The position numbers were made by a program, and so were the translations under genes. Source: Poriferisodalis sp965208555 (lineage in GTDB: Bacteria > Actinomycetota > Acidimicrobiia > Acidimicrobiales > Poriferisodalaceae). Taken from it: DNA of 64,000 nt. Below are positions 33,204 to 41,600 of the stretch, in pieces; within the stretch, counting starts at the first letter, position 1; each line of letters opens with the position of its first letter. Below the pieces are notes generated by a model that was not told where the DNA came from, did not search any database, and worked only from the letters and a program-made list of their open reading frames with translations. The DNA lies in contig NZ_OZ242342.1 in the NCBI RefSeq assembly GCF_965208555.1, forward strand, positions 992,001 through 1,056,000. Reading direction: 5' to 3'.

Positions 33204-34031
33204 CTAGGAGAGGCCGGCGGCCTCGAGTGCGCGGCGGGTGAGCACGCGAGCGAGGTGGTTGCGGTAGTCCGGCGTGGCGTTCAGGTCCGTCGGGGCGTCC
33301 GTGCCCTCGGCGGCCTGCTCAGCGGCCTCAGCCGCTGACGCCCCGCCTGCCAGCGCCGCCTCCACCGCGCTGGCACGCAACGGCACCGAGCCCATGTTCA
33401 CCAGCGCCACGTTGGTGCCGCCATTGACGGTCACCGCAGCGGCGCCGACGATCGCCCAGTCCTGGGCCCGCCGGTTGAACTTCTGGTAGTTCCAGCCGCT
33501 GCCGGGGGCCTTCGGGACCCGGATCTCGGTCAGCATCTCGTCATCCGCGAGCGCCGATTCGAAGTAGCCGGTGAAGAAATCACCGGCCGAGATCTCACGG
33601 CTGCCGTTGGGGCCTTGGGCGACGAGGCTGCCGCCCAGTGCGAGCACAGCCGCCGGAAGGTCGGACGCGGGATCGGAGTGGGCCAGCGAACCGCCGATGG
33701 TGCCGCGGTGGCGGACCTGCGGGTCGCCGACCTCGCCGGCCACATGGCCGAGCAGCGGGCATTCTGCCGCCAGCAGCTCGCTGGTCTCCAGGGCGCGGTG
33801 ACGGGTCAGCGCGCCGACAGCGATGTGGTCGCCGCCGTCGTTGATGTAGCTGAGATCGTCGACACGGCCGATGTCCACGAGCACGCTCGGCACTGCCAAG
33901 CGCAGCTTCATCATCGGCAGCAGCGAGTGGCCGCCCGCCAGCAGCTTGGCCTCGTCGCCGTGTTCGCCGAGCAGCGCAATGGCCTCCTCCGCGGCGCCGG
34001 CCCGTACGTAGTCGAATGCTGCAGGAATCAT
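33204..34031 (-). CDS. Molybdenum hydroxylase FAD-binding medium subunit (CoxM-like)
   Basis: FAD subunit of 275 residues from the xanthine oxidase/CO dehydrogenase family. N-terminal MIPAAFDYVRAGAAEEAIAL, AKLLAGGHSLLPMMKLRLA with the FAD pyrophosphate loop, VRHRGTIGGSLAHSDPASDL (second FAD motif) and SGWNYQKFNRRAQDWAIVGA are typical of CoxM. It passes electrons from the 2Fe-2S small subunit to the acceptor. The small subunit gene is 13 bases upstream in the same transcript. The large molybdenum subunit (CoxL) is not in the window. The ATG at 34031 gives the normal N-terminus. Confidence 0.9.
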   Translation of the reverse strand: MIPAAFDYVRAGAAEEAIALLGEHGDEAKLLAGGHSLLPMMKLRLAVPSVLVDIGRVDDLSYINDGGDHIAVGALTRHRALETSELLAAECPLLGHVAGEVGDPQVRHRGTIGGSLAHSDPASDLPAAVLALGGSLVAQGPNGSREISAGDFFTGYFESALADDEMLTEIRVPKAPGSGWNYQKFNRRAQDWAIVGAAAVTVNGGTNVALVNMGSVPLRASAVEAALAGGASAAEAAEQAAEGTDAPTDLNATPDYRNHLARVLTRRALEAAGLS

Positions 34032-34044
34032 TGCTGTGCTCCCC

Positions 34045-34515
34045 TCAGGCCGACGTCTCGCCGGCCGCGCAGGCCAGCACTGACTTGACGATGTTGTGGT
34101 ACCCAGTGCAGCGGCACAGGTTCCCTTCCAGCCCCAGGCGGACCTCACGCTCGGACGGGTCAGGGTTCTCCTCGAGCAGCGATACCGCCGCCATGACCAT
34201 GCCAGGCGTGCAGTAACCGCACTGCAGGCCGTGGTTCTGGCGGAAAGCCTCCTGCATCGGATGCAGCTCGTCGTCAGACGGCGCCAGGCCTTCGATGGTC
34301 AAGATGTCCTCGCCGTCGGCCTGCACTGCCAGCATCGTGCACGACTTCACTGATTCGCCGTTCACGTGCACCGTGCAGGCGCCACACGAGGACGTGTCGC
34401 AGCCGATGTTCGTGCCGGTCAGCCGCAGGTCGTCCCGCAGCCAATACACGAGCAGCGTGCGCGGTTCGACGTCGCCGGTACGAGTCTCGCCGTTCACAGT
34501 GACGCTGATCTCCAC
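34045..34515 (-). CDS. Molybdenum hydroxylase 2Fe-2S small subunit (CoxS-like)
   Basis: Iron-sulfur subunit of 156 residues. The plant-type 2Fe-2S cluster is GCDTSSCGACTVHVNGESVKSC and the C-terminal cluster is GLQCGYCTPGMVMAA with LCRCTGYHNIVKSVL. It begins MEISVTVNGETRTGDVEPRT. This is the usual length and layout of CoxS. Its start is divergent from the TetR regulator across a 165-base region that probably holds both promoters. With CoxM downstream it forms part of a CODH-like or other aldehyde/carbon hydroxylase, lacking coxL nearby. Confidence 0.93.
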   Translation of the reverse strand: MEISVTVNGETRTGDVEPRTLLVYWLRDDLRLTGTNIGCDTSSCGACTVHVNGESVKSCTMLAVQADGEDILTIEGLAPSDDELHPMQEAFRQNHGLQCGYCTPGMVMAAVSLLEENPDPSEREVRLGLEGNLCRCTGYHNIVKSVLACAAGETSA

Positions 34516-34680
34516 AATGACCCCTCTTCTGGTCGACCGCGTGGCCGAGCAATCGCTCGTCCAAGCCGGGTGTCTGTCTACACGGCCCGCAGGGCCGAGC
34601 GCGCACCATCATGCACCATGCGGCAGGCGCGCGCAGACACGAGGACAGGCGGCCCGCAGGCACAGCAGTAGTTTGACGAT

Positions 34681-35268
34681 GTGGCCGGCGACGGGGCCCC
34701 AGCGGGTACTGGCGGCACGCCGGAACGCGCAGGCGAACCGGTGCCGCCCGACACACGTGCCTTGATCCTGCGGCGCGCCCGTGACCTGTTCGCCCGGCAG
34801 GGCTACCGCGGCACGTCGATCCGGCAGCTCACCTCGGGGCTCGGCCTGACGCCGGCGGCGCTCTACTACCACTTCACCGGCAAGGAGGATGTGCTCGCTG
34901 GCGTCTTGGCTCCGATGGAGCGCGACGGCGAGGCGATCATCGCCCGGATGGCCGAACTCGAGCGAACGCCCAAAGCCCTGCGGGAGGTGCTCGATCGCTA
35001 CTTCGACCTGCTGGCCCGCGACATCGTCGTGTTCCGACTCGTCGCCGACGATGTCGATGTTCAGCAGAGCACCGTCGGTCAGCGACTGCGAGGCCAGGCC
35101 AGAGACCTCTTCGCCTGGCTCACCGGATCCTCATCGGACGTCACCGATCGGATCCGGGCAGCAGCCGCAGTCGGCACGATCCGTCTGTCACTCGACCAGA
35201 GCGGCGTGGATCCCGATGCCCATCGTGAAGCGATCATCGGCCGCGCTCTGCAGATCATGACCGACTGA
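34681..35268 (+). CDS. TetR family transcriptional regulator
   Basis: Regulator of 195 residues. The N-terminal helix-turn-helix is LILRRARDLFARQGYRGTSIRQLTSGLGLTPAALYYHFTGKEDVL, the classic TetR pattern. The C-terminal helices bind an unknown ligand. It is divergent from coxS-coxM, so those are its likely targets, and autoregulation is expected. The GTG start follows a Gly/Pro-rich leader; the actual start may be a little further in. Confidence in the family is high; the target is inferred. Confidence 0.9.
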   Translation: MAGDGAPAGTGGTPERAGEPVPPDTRALILRRARDLFARQGYRGTSIRQLTSGLGLTPAALYYHFTGKEDVLAGVLAPMERDGEAIIARMAELERTPKALREVLDRYFDLLARDIVVFRLVADDVDVQQSTVGQRLRGQARDLFAWLTGSSSDVTDRIRAAAAVGTIRLSLDQSGVDPDAHREAIIGRALQIMTD

Positions 35269-35286
35269 CCGAGGCTGAGCCTGCCG

Positions 35287-35703
35287 TCAACCGTCGCCGT
35301 CGCCGAGCAGGTGGGCCACGCCGGGCAGCGGCCACGCCGCAGGCAGTGTGATGACGTCGGCGGGATCCACGTTCAGGCGATACAGGGTGTCGCCCTCGCG
35401 AACGAGCGAGAGCTGCTCCCGCGCAATTCGCTCCACCACCACCGGATCCTTGGCGTCGGCCACCTGGGCAGCCAAATGGGACGTCTCCGCCTGCAGCCGC
35501 TCGAGCGTGTCAGCGGCATGATCGATGCTGCGCCGCTGAGACGTCAGCGATTGCCAGGGGAACAGCAGCACCGCCAGGAGACCGACAGCGCTCACGACGA
35601 TCACCAGGCCCACGAGCACCGCCAGGGGTCGGGGTCGGCCCTCCCGATGGCGGTTCTGCGTCGACGTGTTCGCAGGCTCTGAGTTCGCAGACCCTGAGCT
35701 CAT
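35287..35703 (-). CDS. Septum formation initiator FtsB/DivIC family protein
   Basis: Single-span membrane protein of about 138 residues. A Ser/Asn-rich, basic cytoplasmic N-terminus leads to one hydrophobic helix (LVGLVIVVSAVGLLAVLLFP, about residues 30-50), then a coiled coil with SIDHAADTLERLQAETSHLA and the family signature RIAREQLSLVREGDTLYRL. FtsB/DivIC works in the divisome. It starts 10 bases after the enolase stop, as in Mycobacterium (eno-Rv1024). Its usual partners DUF501 and ppx lie elsewhere in this window. Confidence 0.87.
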   Translation of the reverse strand: MSSGSANSEPANTSTQNRHREGRPRPLAVLVGLVIVVSAVGLLAVLLFPWQSLTSQRRSIDHAADTLERLQAETSHLAAQVADAKDPVVVERIAREQLSLVREGDTLYRLNVDPADVITLPAAWPLPGVAHLLGDGDG

Positions 35704-35713
35704 GGAAACGGGC

Positions 35714-37009
35714 TCATGAGTCACGTGCAAGCGAGGTGCCGCCCCGGTAGGCGGCGAGCTGGGAGAGCTCTTCCTCTATCCGCAGCAGCCGGTTGTACTT
35801 CGCGACCCGATCCGAGCGCGCCGGCGCCCCGGTCTTGATCTGCCCGCAGTTGGTGGCAACGGCCAGATCGGCGATGGTGGTGTCCTCGGTCTCGCCCGAG
35901 CGGTGCGACATGACCGCGGTATAGCCAGACCGTCCCGCCAGCTCGACAGCGTCGAGCGTCTCGGTGAGCGTGCCGATCTGATTGACCTTCACCAGCACGC
36001 TGTTGGCGACGCCGGCTGCGATGCCGCGCCCCAGCCGCTCGATGTTCGTGACGAAGAGGTCATCGCCGACGAGCTGCACCCTGTCGCCGACCAGATCGCC
36101 GAGCCTGGACCAGCCGTCCCAGTCATCCTCGGCCATGCCGTCCTCGACTGAGCAGATCGGGTAGCGCTCGCACAAGTCGGCCAGGTACTGCGCAAAGCCG
36201 GCGGCGTCGAGCTGGCGTCCTTCGCCGGCCAGGGTGTACACGCCGTCGGCGTAGAACTCGGTGGACGCCACATCGAGCGCAAGCGCCATGTCGACGCCCG
36301 GCTCGAAGCCGGCTTCGCTGATCGCCTCGATCAGCAACGCGAGCGCCGCCTCGTTGGATTCCAGATCGGGTGCGAACCCGCCCTCGTCGCCCACCGCCGT
36401 CGACAGGCCGCGGGAGCGCAGGACGCCGCGCAGCACGTGGTACGTCTCGGTGCCCCACCGCAGGGCCTCGGAGTACGACGCCGCCCCAACCGGGACGATC
36501 ATGAACTCCTGCAGGTCGACGTTGTTGTCGGCGTGCTCGCCGCCGTTGATGACGTTCATCATCGGCGTCGGCAGCACATGCGCGTTGGCTCCGCCGACGT
36601 GGCGGTAGAGCGGCAGGCCCAACGCCGCTGCCGCCGCGTGCGCCGTTGCCAGAGAGGCAGCCAGCACAGCGTTCGCGCCCAAACGGGCCTTGTTCATGGT
36701 CGCGTCGAGCTCGATCAGCGTGCCGTCGACCTGCCGCTGATCGACGGCGTCGAGACCCGTGAGCGCCTCGGCGATCTCGCCGTTCACGTGCCCCACGGCC
36801 ACGGCGACTCCCTTGCCGCCATAGCGCGGGCCGCCGTCGCGTAGCTCGACCGCCTCAAACTGACCGGTGGAGGCACCCGAAGGCACGATGGCGCGGCCCA
36901 CAGCGCCGCCGGCGGTCCGCACCTCGGCCTCGGTGGTGGGATTGCCACGGGAATCGAGGACTTCGCGGCCGGTCACCCCGGCGATCTGCGTGGACGCGTG
37001 CGCTGTCAC
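35714..37009 (-). CDS. eno: Enolase
   Basis: Glycolytic enzyme converting 2-phosphoglycerate to phosphoenolpyruvate, 431 residues, the standard length. The N-terminus after the GTG start is AHASTQIAGVTGREVLDSRGNPTTEAEVRT. Key sites include MNVINGGEHADNNVDLQEFMIV, VGDEGGFAPD, the metal ligands SVEDGMAEDDWDGW and LVGDDLFVTN, the catalytic Lys region VLVKVNQIGTLTETLDAV and SHRSGETEDTTIADLAV. The GTG at 37009 was chosen because it gives the canonical N-terminus. Confidence 0.97.
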   Translation of the reverse strand: MTAHASTQIAGVTGREVLDSRGNPTTEAEVRTAGGAVGRAIVPSGASTGQFEAVELRDGGPRYGGKGVAVAVGHVNGEIAEALTGLDAVDQRQVDGTLIELDATMNKARLGANAVLAASLATAHAAAAALGLPLYRHVGGANAHVLPTPMMNVINGGEHADNNVDLQEFMIVPVGAASYSEALRWGTETYHVLRGVLRSRGLSTAVGDEGGFAPDLESNEAALALLIEAISEAGFEPGVDMALALDVASTEFYADGVYTLAGEGRQLDAAGFAQYLADLCERYPICSVEDGMAEDDWDGWSRLGDLVGDRVQLVGDDLFVTNIERLGRGIAAGVANSVLVKVNQIGTLTETLDAVELAGRSGYTAVMSHRSGETEDTTIADLAVATNCGQIKTGAPARSDRVAKYNRLLRIEEELSQLAAYRGGTSLARDS

Positions 37010-37060
37010 GCAATGCGAGAGTACCGGTGCGCCAGCCAGTTCTTCCGCGCTTCGCGCTGT

Positions 37061-37090
37061 GCTAGCCCGTGCGCGGCTAGCCCTTGCGCG
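37061..37090. repeat. 15-bp direct duplication at the 3' end of mazG
   Basis: Copies gctagcccgtgcgcg (37061-37075) and gctagcccttgcgcg (37076-37090) match at 14 of 15 bases. The right copy contains the mazG stop TAG. Flanking gcgcttcgcgc motifs occur on both sides. Another short local duplication like those in ppx, mfd and the xdhC-like gene. Confidence 0.75.
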
Positions 37091-37571
37091 CTTCGCGCGC
37101 GGCGATGCGGCGGGCCCGAGCCTCACGCTCGGCGGCCTTGATCGCCTCCCATTGCACCGAGAGCTCGGCATCACTGGGTTCGGGAGCGTTCGGATCGCGC
37201 TGGAACACATGGGGATGGCGGCGCAGCATCTTGGCCTCGACGGTCTCCAGCACCTCAACCAGGGTGAACGTGCCCGCCTCCTCGCCGATCGCAGCATTCA
37301 TCAGGACCTGCAGCAGCACATCGCCGAGCTCAGAGACCAGATCTTCGATGGCCGTAGCCGCCTGGTGCGCGTCACCGGCCAGCGCTTCGGACGCCGCCTG
37401 CAGCGCCTCGGCGAGCTCCGAGGCCTCATCGAGTGCGTATGGAGCGAGCGTGGCGTGCGTCTGCACCCGGTCCCACGGGCATTCGCGACGCAACCTGGTG
37501 ATCACCTCGTGAAGCGACACCAATCGATGCCCGAGGTCTGGTTGCTCACCGGTGGTGTGCTCACCGGCCAC
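37077..37571 (-). CDS. mazG: MazG nucleoside triphosphate pyrophosphohydrolase
   Basis: Hydrolyses (d)NTPs to monophosphates; 164 residues, matching a single MazG domain plus a tail. The motifs are RLRRECPWDRVQTHATLAPY, the metal-binding LDEASELAEAL (EExxE-like) and LVSELGDVLLQVLMNAAIG (ExxD), and KMLRRHPHVF. The C-terminus is rich in Arg/Ala and ends within a short DNA duplication. The GTG start is 24 bases after the SurA-like lipoprotein stop. Its position between mfd and eno is as in Mycobacterium (Rv1021). Confidence 0.92.
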   Translation of the reverse strand: MAGEHTTGEQPDLGHRLVSLHEVITRLRRECPWDRVQTHATLAPYALDEASELAEALQAASEALAGDAHQAATAIEDLVSELGDVLLQVLMNAAIGEEAGTFTLVEVLETVEAKMLRRHPHVFQRDPNAPEPSDAELSVQWEAIKAAEREARARRIAAREARKG

Positions 37572-37595
37572 GACGGCTCCCGCGCCAGCCCTGAC

Positions 37596-38618
37596 TCACG
37601 GCACGAGCGGCAGCGCCACGCGCAGGTTGTCGGCGCTCCATGCGCCGAGCGCCGGTGCGACGCTCACCTCGTAGGTCGGCATGATCTCCGTCAGCAGACG
37701 GCCCGCGAACGGCCCGATCGACGAGAGATCGATCGCATCGGTGTCCAGCGAGTCCAAATGCAGCACCACCCAGAGCTCGCCGGTCGGGCTCGCTGTGGAC
37801 GGCAGCAGGAGCGGCTCGGTCAGCTCGCCAAGCTCCAGTTCGAGCAGCGCCAGCGTCAGCTCGCTGGGCAGTCGCAGGTCGAAGGGCAGACCGCAGCCGA
37901 TGGTGCCGTCGGTCTCGGTGAGACCGGGCAAGTTGACCGCCGCAGCAACATCGCCGAACGCATCCCCGGCCTGCACGCGCTCGGAGGCAGCTGCGGCGTC
38001 GACTTCGGATGTCACGGCCAATGCGCCCACGCAGTGAGGCGTCGCCAACCGTTCGATGCTCGGGTCTTCTTCGATACTGCGCTGCTGCGCGTACTCCTCG
38101 AAGGCACCCTCGAGGTGCGCCTGCACCTGTGCATTGATCTCGGCGTCGGCGACCGAGATGTCGACCGGGAAGCCCAATTCGTCCAGTGCCACTCCGGCCA
38201 GACGCAGCTGGATCATCGACGTGAGCCGGGACACGAACTCCTCGTGTGTCGGGTTCTCCGGGTCGTCCATGAGCGTGATGGGCGAATCCAAGATGTTGGC
38301 GCGCACATCGCCGATGAGCAGCTGCCCGCCCGGGAAGCTTGCCGCCACAGCAGCATCGTCGGCGAACACCGCTTGGTACGCGAGTTCCTGCGCGACTCGT
38401 GCCGCGTCGCGTTCAGCCCGCTCCCGTGACACCACGCCGTCGTCGTCGGTGTCGAGTACCTCGGCGACTTCGGGGTCCAAGCCGGTTTGACCGGTCGTGG
38501 CGACGACTTCGGGGTCCAGCCCTGTGTGGATGGTGACGACGTTGCCGTCATCGGCGCATGCGAGCGACAGCAGCGCCACGAGCACCAGTGGAGCCAACAA
38601 CACAGCTCGTCGGGACAT
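37596..38618 (-). CDS. SurA/PpiC-like peptidyl-prolyl isomerase lipoprotein
   Basis: Predicted lipoprotein of 340 residues. The signal peptide MSRRAVLLAPLVLVALLSLAC ends at the lipidated Cys21, and GAGGAG before the ATG is a good ribosome-binding site. The C-terminal third (HCVGALAVTSEVDAAAASERVQ, DAFGDVAAAVNLPGLTETDG, IGCGLPFDLRLPSE) resembles a degenerate parvulin/PpiC domain with preserved glycine-rich segment but weak catalytic residues. A SurA-like N-terminal helix occurs before it. A 13-residue duplication (TGLDPEV twice) follows the signal. It probably aids folding of secreted proteins. In Mycobacterium an lpq gene sits between mazG and eno; here it is on the mfd side. Confidence 0.7.
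   Translation of the reverse strand: MSRRAVLLAPLVLVALLSLACADDGNVVTIHTGLDPEVVATTGQTGLDPEVAEVLDTDDDGVVSRERAERDAARVAQELAYQAVFADDAAVAASFPGGQLLIGDVRANILDSPITLMDDPENPTHEEFVSRLTSMIQLRLAGVALDELGFPVDISVADAEINAQVQAHLEGAFEEYAQQRSIEEDPSIERLATPHCVGALAVTSEVDAAAASERVQAGDAFGDVAAAVNLPGLTETDGTIGCGLPFDLRLPSELTLALLELELGELTEPLLLPSTASPTGELWVVLHLDSLDTDAIDLSSIGPFAGRLLTEIMPTYEVSVAPALGAWSADNLRVALPLVP
38466..38540. repeat. Imperfect ~36-39 bp direct duplication near the start of the SurA-like lipoprotein gene
   Basis: Both copies begin gacttcggggtccagcc-like (38466-38504 and 38505-38540) and encode TGLDPEV with a following VATT/VAEV-type end. Lengths of 39 and 36 keep the frame. The second copy is shorter by three bases. 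Confidence 0.75.
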
Positions 38619-38649
38619 GGGACTCCTCTGGGCACGCACTGGAGGCAGG

Positions 38650-41600
38650 CTAGGTGCTTGCCGCGTCGGCGGTGCCGCACCCCGAGGCGGCCGGCGGCCG
38701 CAACTGCTGGCAGAACGCGAACAGATGCCCGATCGCGGCCGGCTTCAGCGCCCGCACCGACAGCTGAACTTCGCCCACGTCGGCCTTGTACCGCGCTGCA
38801 CTGAACGGCGTGCCCGCGCAGATGCGCTGCATGCGCAGTTCCTCACTCGCCGTCAGCGTCAGCGGCCCCAAGCGAACCCGCCCGCCGTCGTGGCCGGGAG
38901 CGAAGGCCACGGTTCGCATGTCGAGCCGGTGGCACTCGGCACGCAGCAGCGCTATGTGCAACAGCGTCTGCGCAGCCTCCGGGATGGGCCCGTAGCGGTC
39001 GATCCACTCGGCTTCGATGTCGGCCACCTCGACCAGCTCGGCCACGGCTCCGAGACGGCGATACGCCTCCAGACGTCCCGTCTCGTCAGCCACATAGTCC
39101 TCGGGAAGGTGCGCCACGAGCGGCAGATCGATGACGATCTCGGCTGGCTGGGGGGGTGTCTCGCCGTTCAAGGAGGCGACGGCCTCGCTGACCAGTTCGC
39201 AGTAGAGGTCGTAGCCGACTGCCGCAATGTGCCCCGACTGCACGCCGCTGAGCAGGTTGCCGGCGCCACGCAGCTGGAGGTCGCGCATGGCGATGCGATA
39301 ACCCGAGCCCAGCTCGGTGGACTCGCCGATCGTGCGCAGCCGCTCGTACGCCTCCTCGGACAGCGAACGGCCCTCGGGGTGGAACAGGTACGCGTACGCG
39401 CGCTGTCCCGACCGACCCACGCGTCCACGGATCTGGTGAAGCTGTCCGAGCCCCAGCAGGTCAGCCCGGTCCACGACCAGCGTGTTCACGCTCGGCATGT
39501 CGATGCCCGACTCGATGATGGTCGTGCAGACCAGCACGTCGTAGGCGCCCGCCCAGAAGTCGATCACGATCTGCTCGAGCGTGCCCTCGTCCATCTGGCC
39601 GTGCGCCACGGCGATGCGCGCCTCGGGCACCAGTTCTGCCAGGCCCGCAGCAACCACATCGATGTCGGCGACCCGGTTGTGCACGAAGAACACCTGGCCC
39701 TCGCGCAGGAGCTCCCGTCGGATGGCCTCGCTCACGGCACGCTCGTCGTAGGGGCCGACGTGGGTGAGGATGGGCTGACGCTCGGCTGGGGGCGTCTGCA
39801 GCAGCGACAGGTCCCGGATACCGGTGAGGGCCATCTCGAGCGTGCGGGGAATGGGGGTGGCCGTCAGCGTCAGCACATCGACCTCGGCGCGCAGGTGCTT
39901 GATCGCCTCCTTGTGGCTCACGCCGAAGCGCTGTTCCTCGTCGACCACCAGCAGACCCAGGTTCTTGAACTTGACGTCGCCCGACAGCAGCCGGTGCGTG
40001 CCGATCACCACATCGACGGTGCCGTCGGCGACCCCGGCCACCACCGCGCGCTGCTCGGCGGGTGTGAGAAAGCGGCTGAGCACCTCGACCCGGACGGGGT
40101 GATCGGCGTAGCGCTCAGCGAACGTCTGGTGGTGCTGCTGGGCCAGCAGCGTGGTCGGCACCAGCACCGCTGCTTGCTTGCCGGCGCTCACCGCGCAGAA
40201 CGCCGCCCGTACAGCCACCTCCGTCTTGCCGAAGCCGACATCGCCGCACACGAGCCGATCCATAGGCGTGGGCTCGGACATGTCCGCCAGCACCTCGTCG
40301 ATCGTGCGGCGCTGATCGGGAGTGGGCATGTAGGCGAAGCTCTCGGCCAGCTCGGCCATGCCGAGGCCCTCGGGGTCGAACGTGTTGCCCAGCGTGGTGA
40401 TGCGCCGCTGGTACAGCACCACCAGCTCTTGGGCGATCTCGGCCACGGCCGCGCGCACCTTGGCCTTCTGGCGCTGGAAGTCGCTGCCGCCCATGCGGCT
40501 GAGCCGGGGCGTCTCCCCGCCGATGTACGGGCGGATGAAGTCGATCTGCTCGGTGGGCAGGTAGAGCCGATCCGTTCCCCGGAACTCCAGCTCGAGGTAG
40601 TCACGTTCATCGTCGCCGAAGGCCCGCCGGACGAGCCCTGCATATCGGGCGATGCCGTGATGGTGGTGGACCACGAAGTCGCCGATGCTCAGATCTTCGA
40701 ATGACGGCACCACGCCCGTCCGCCGCCGGGCTGCACGGTGCACGCGGCGGCGCCCGGTGAACTCTGCCTCGGGCAAGACCGCCACACCGGCAACAGGCGC
40801 TATGAAGCCACCCTCGACCGGTGCCGTCACGACATGACCGCCTGGTGCCGGCCTGAAGCTGCCGGGCCCCGAATGCAGGCGCAGCGGGACCTCGTGCGCG
40901 CTGAGCGTGTCAGCGAGCCGGACAGCCGAGCCGTCCCCGTCGGCGGCCACGACAACAATCGGTCGCTCCGCTGCTGCCACACCTGGCCGCTCCGCTGCTG
41001 CCACACCTGGCCGCTCCGCTGCTGCCACACCTGGTCGCTCCGCTGCTGCCACACCTGGTCGCTCCGCTGCTGCCACACCTGGTCGCTCCGCTCCCAGTAC
41101 CAAGCGCCGCAGCTGCGCCACGAGGCGCAGGGGATCACCCGCAGCGGGCACCCACGGCTCAGTGGCGACCTGCGGTCCAGGGTGACCGTCCGCAGTGGGC
41201 GCCGCCGTGGTATCCACCGACCAGACCGCTGCGCGGCAGCGGGCCAGCACCCGGTCGAATGCGACATGCAGCGACGGGAACGGGGCCCAGTCATCAGCAC
41301 TGTCGTCGTCCGCGTCTGCACCACCCGGGCTCCGCAGACCCCACGTCACTGCCAGCGAGCGGGTGAGATCATCGGTTTCCGCAGTGATGTCAGCAGCGCG
41401 GTCAGCGAGCCGCCGCGGCTCACACAGCAACACCAGCGCGTCGGGGCCAAGCAGATCCGGCAGCACGATCTCATCCGGGCTGAGCCACGGCAGCCACGAC
41501 TCCATCCCGTCGAAGAGCTCGCCCCTGGCCAGGCGCTCCATGTGCTCGGAGCACCACGGTTCGTCGACAGCCAGCGCCGCGGCCCGCTCTCGCATCACGG

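Noticed and set aside
40961..41092. Tandem array as a possible CRISPR
   Set aside because: Units are contiguous with no spacers, and the whole array is translated within mfd.
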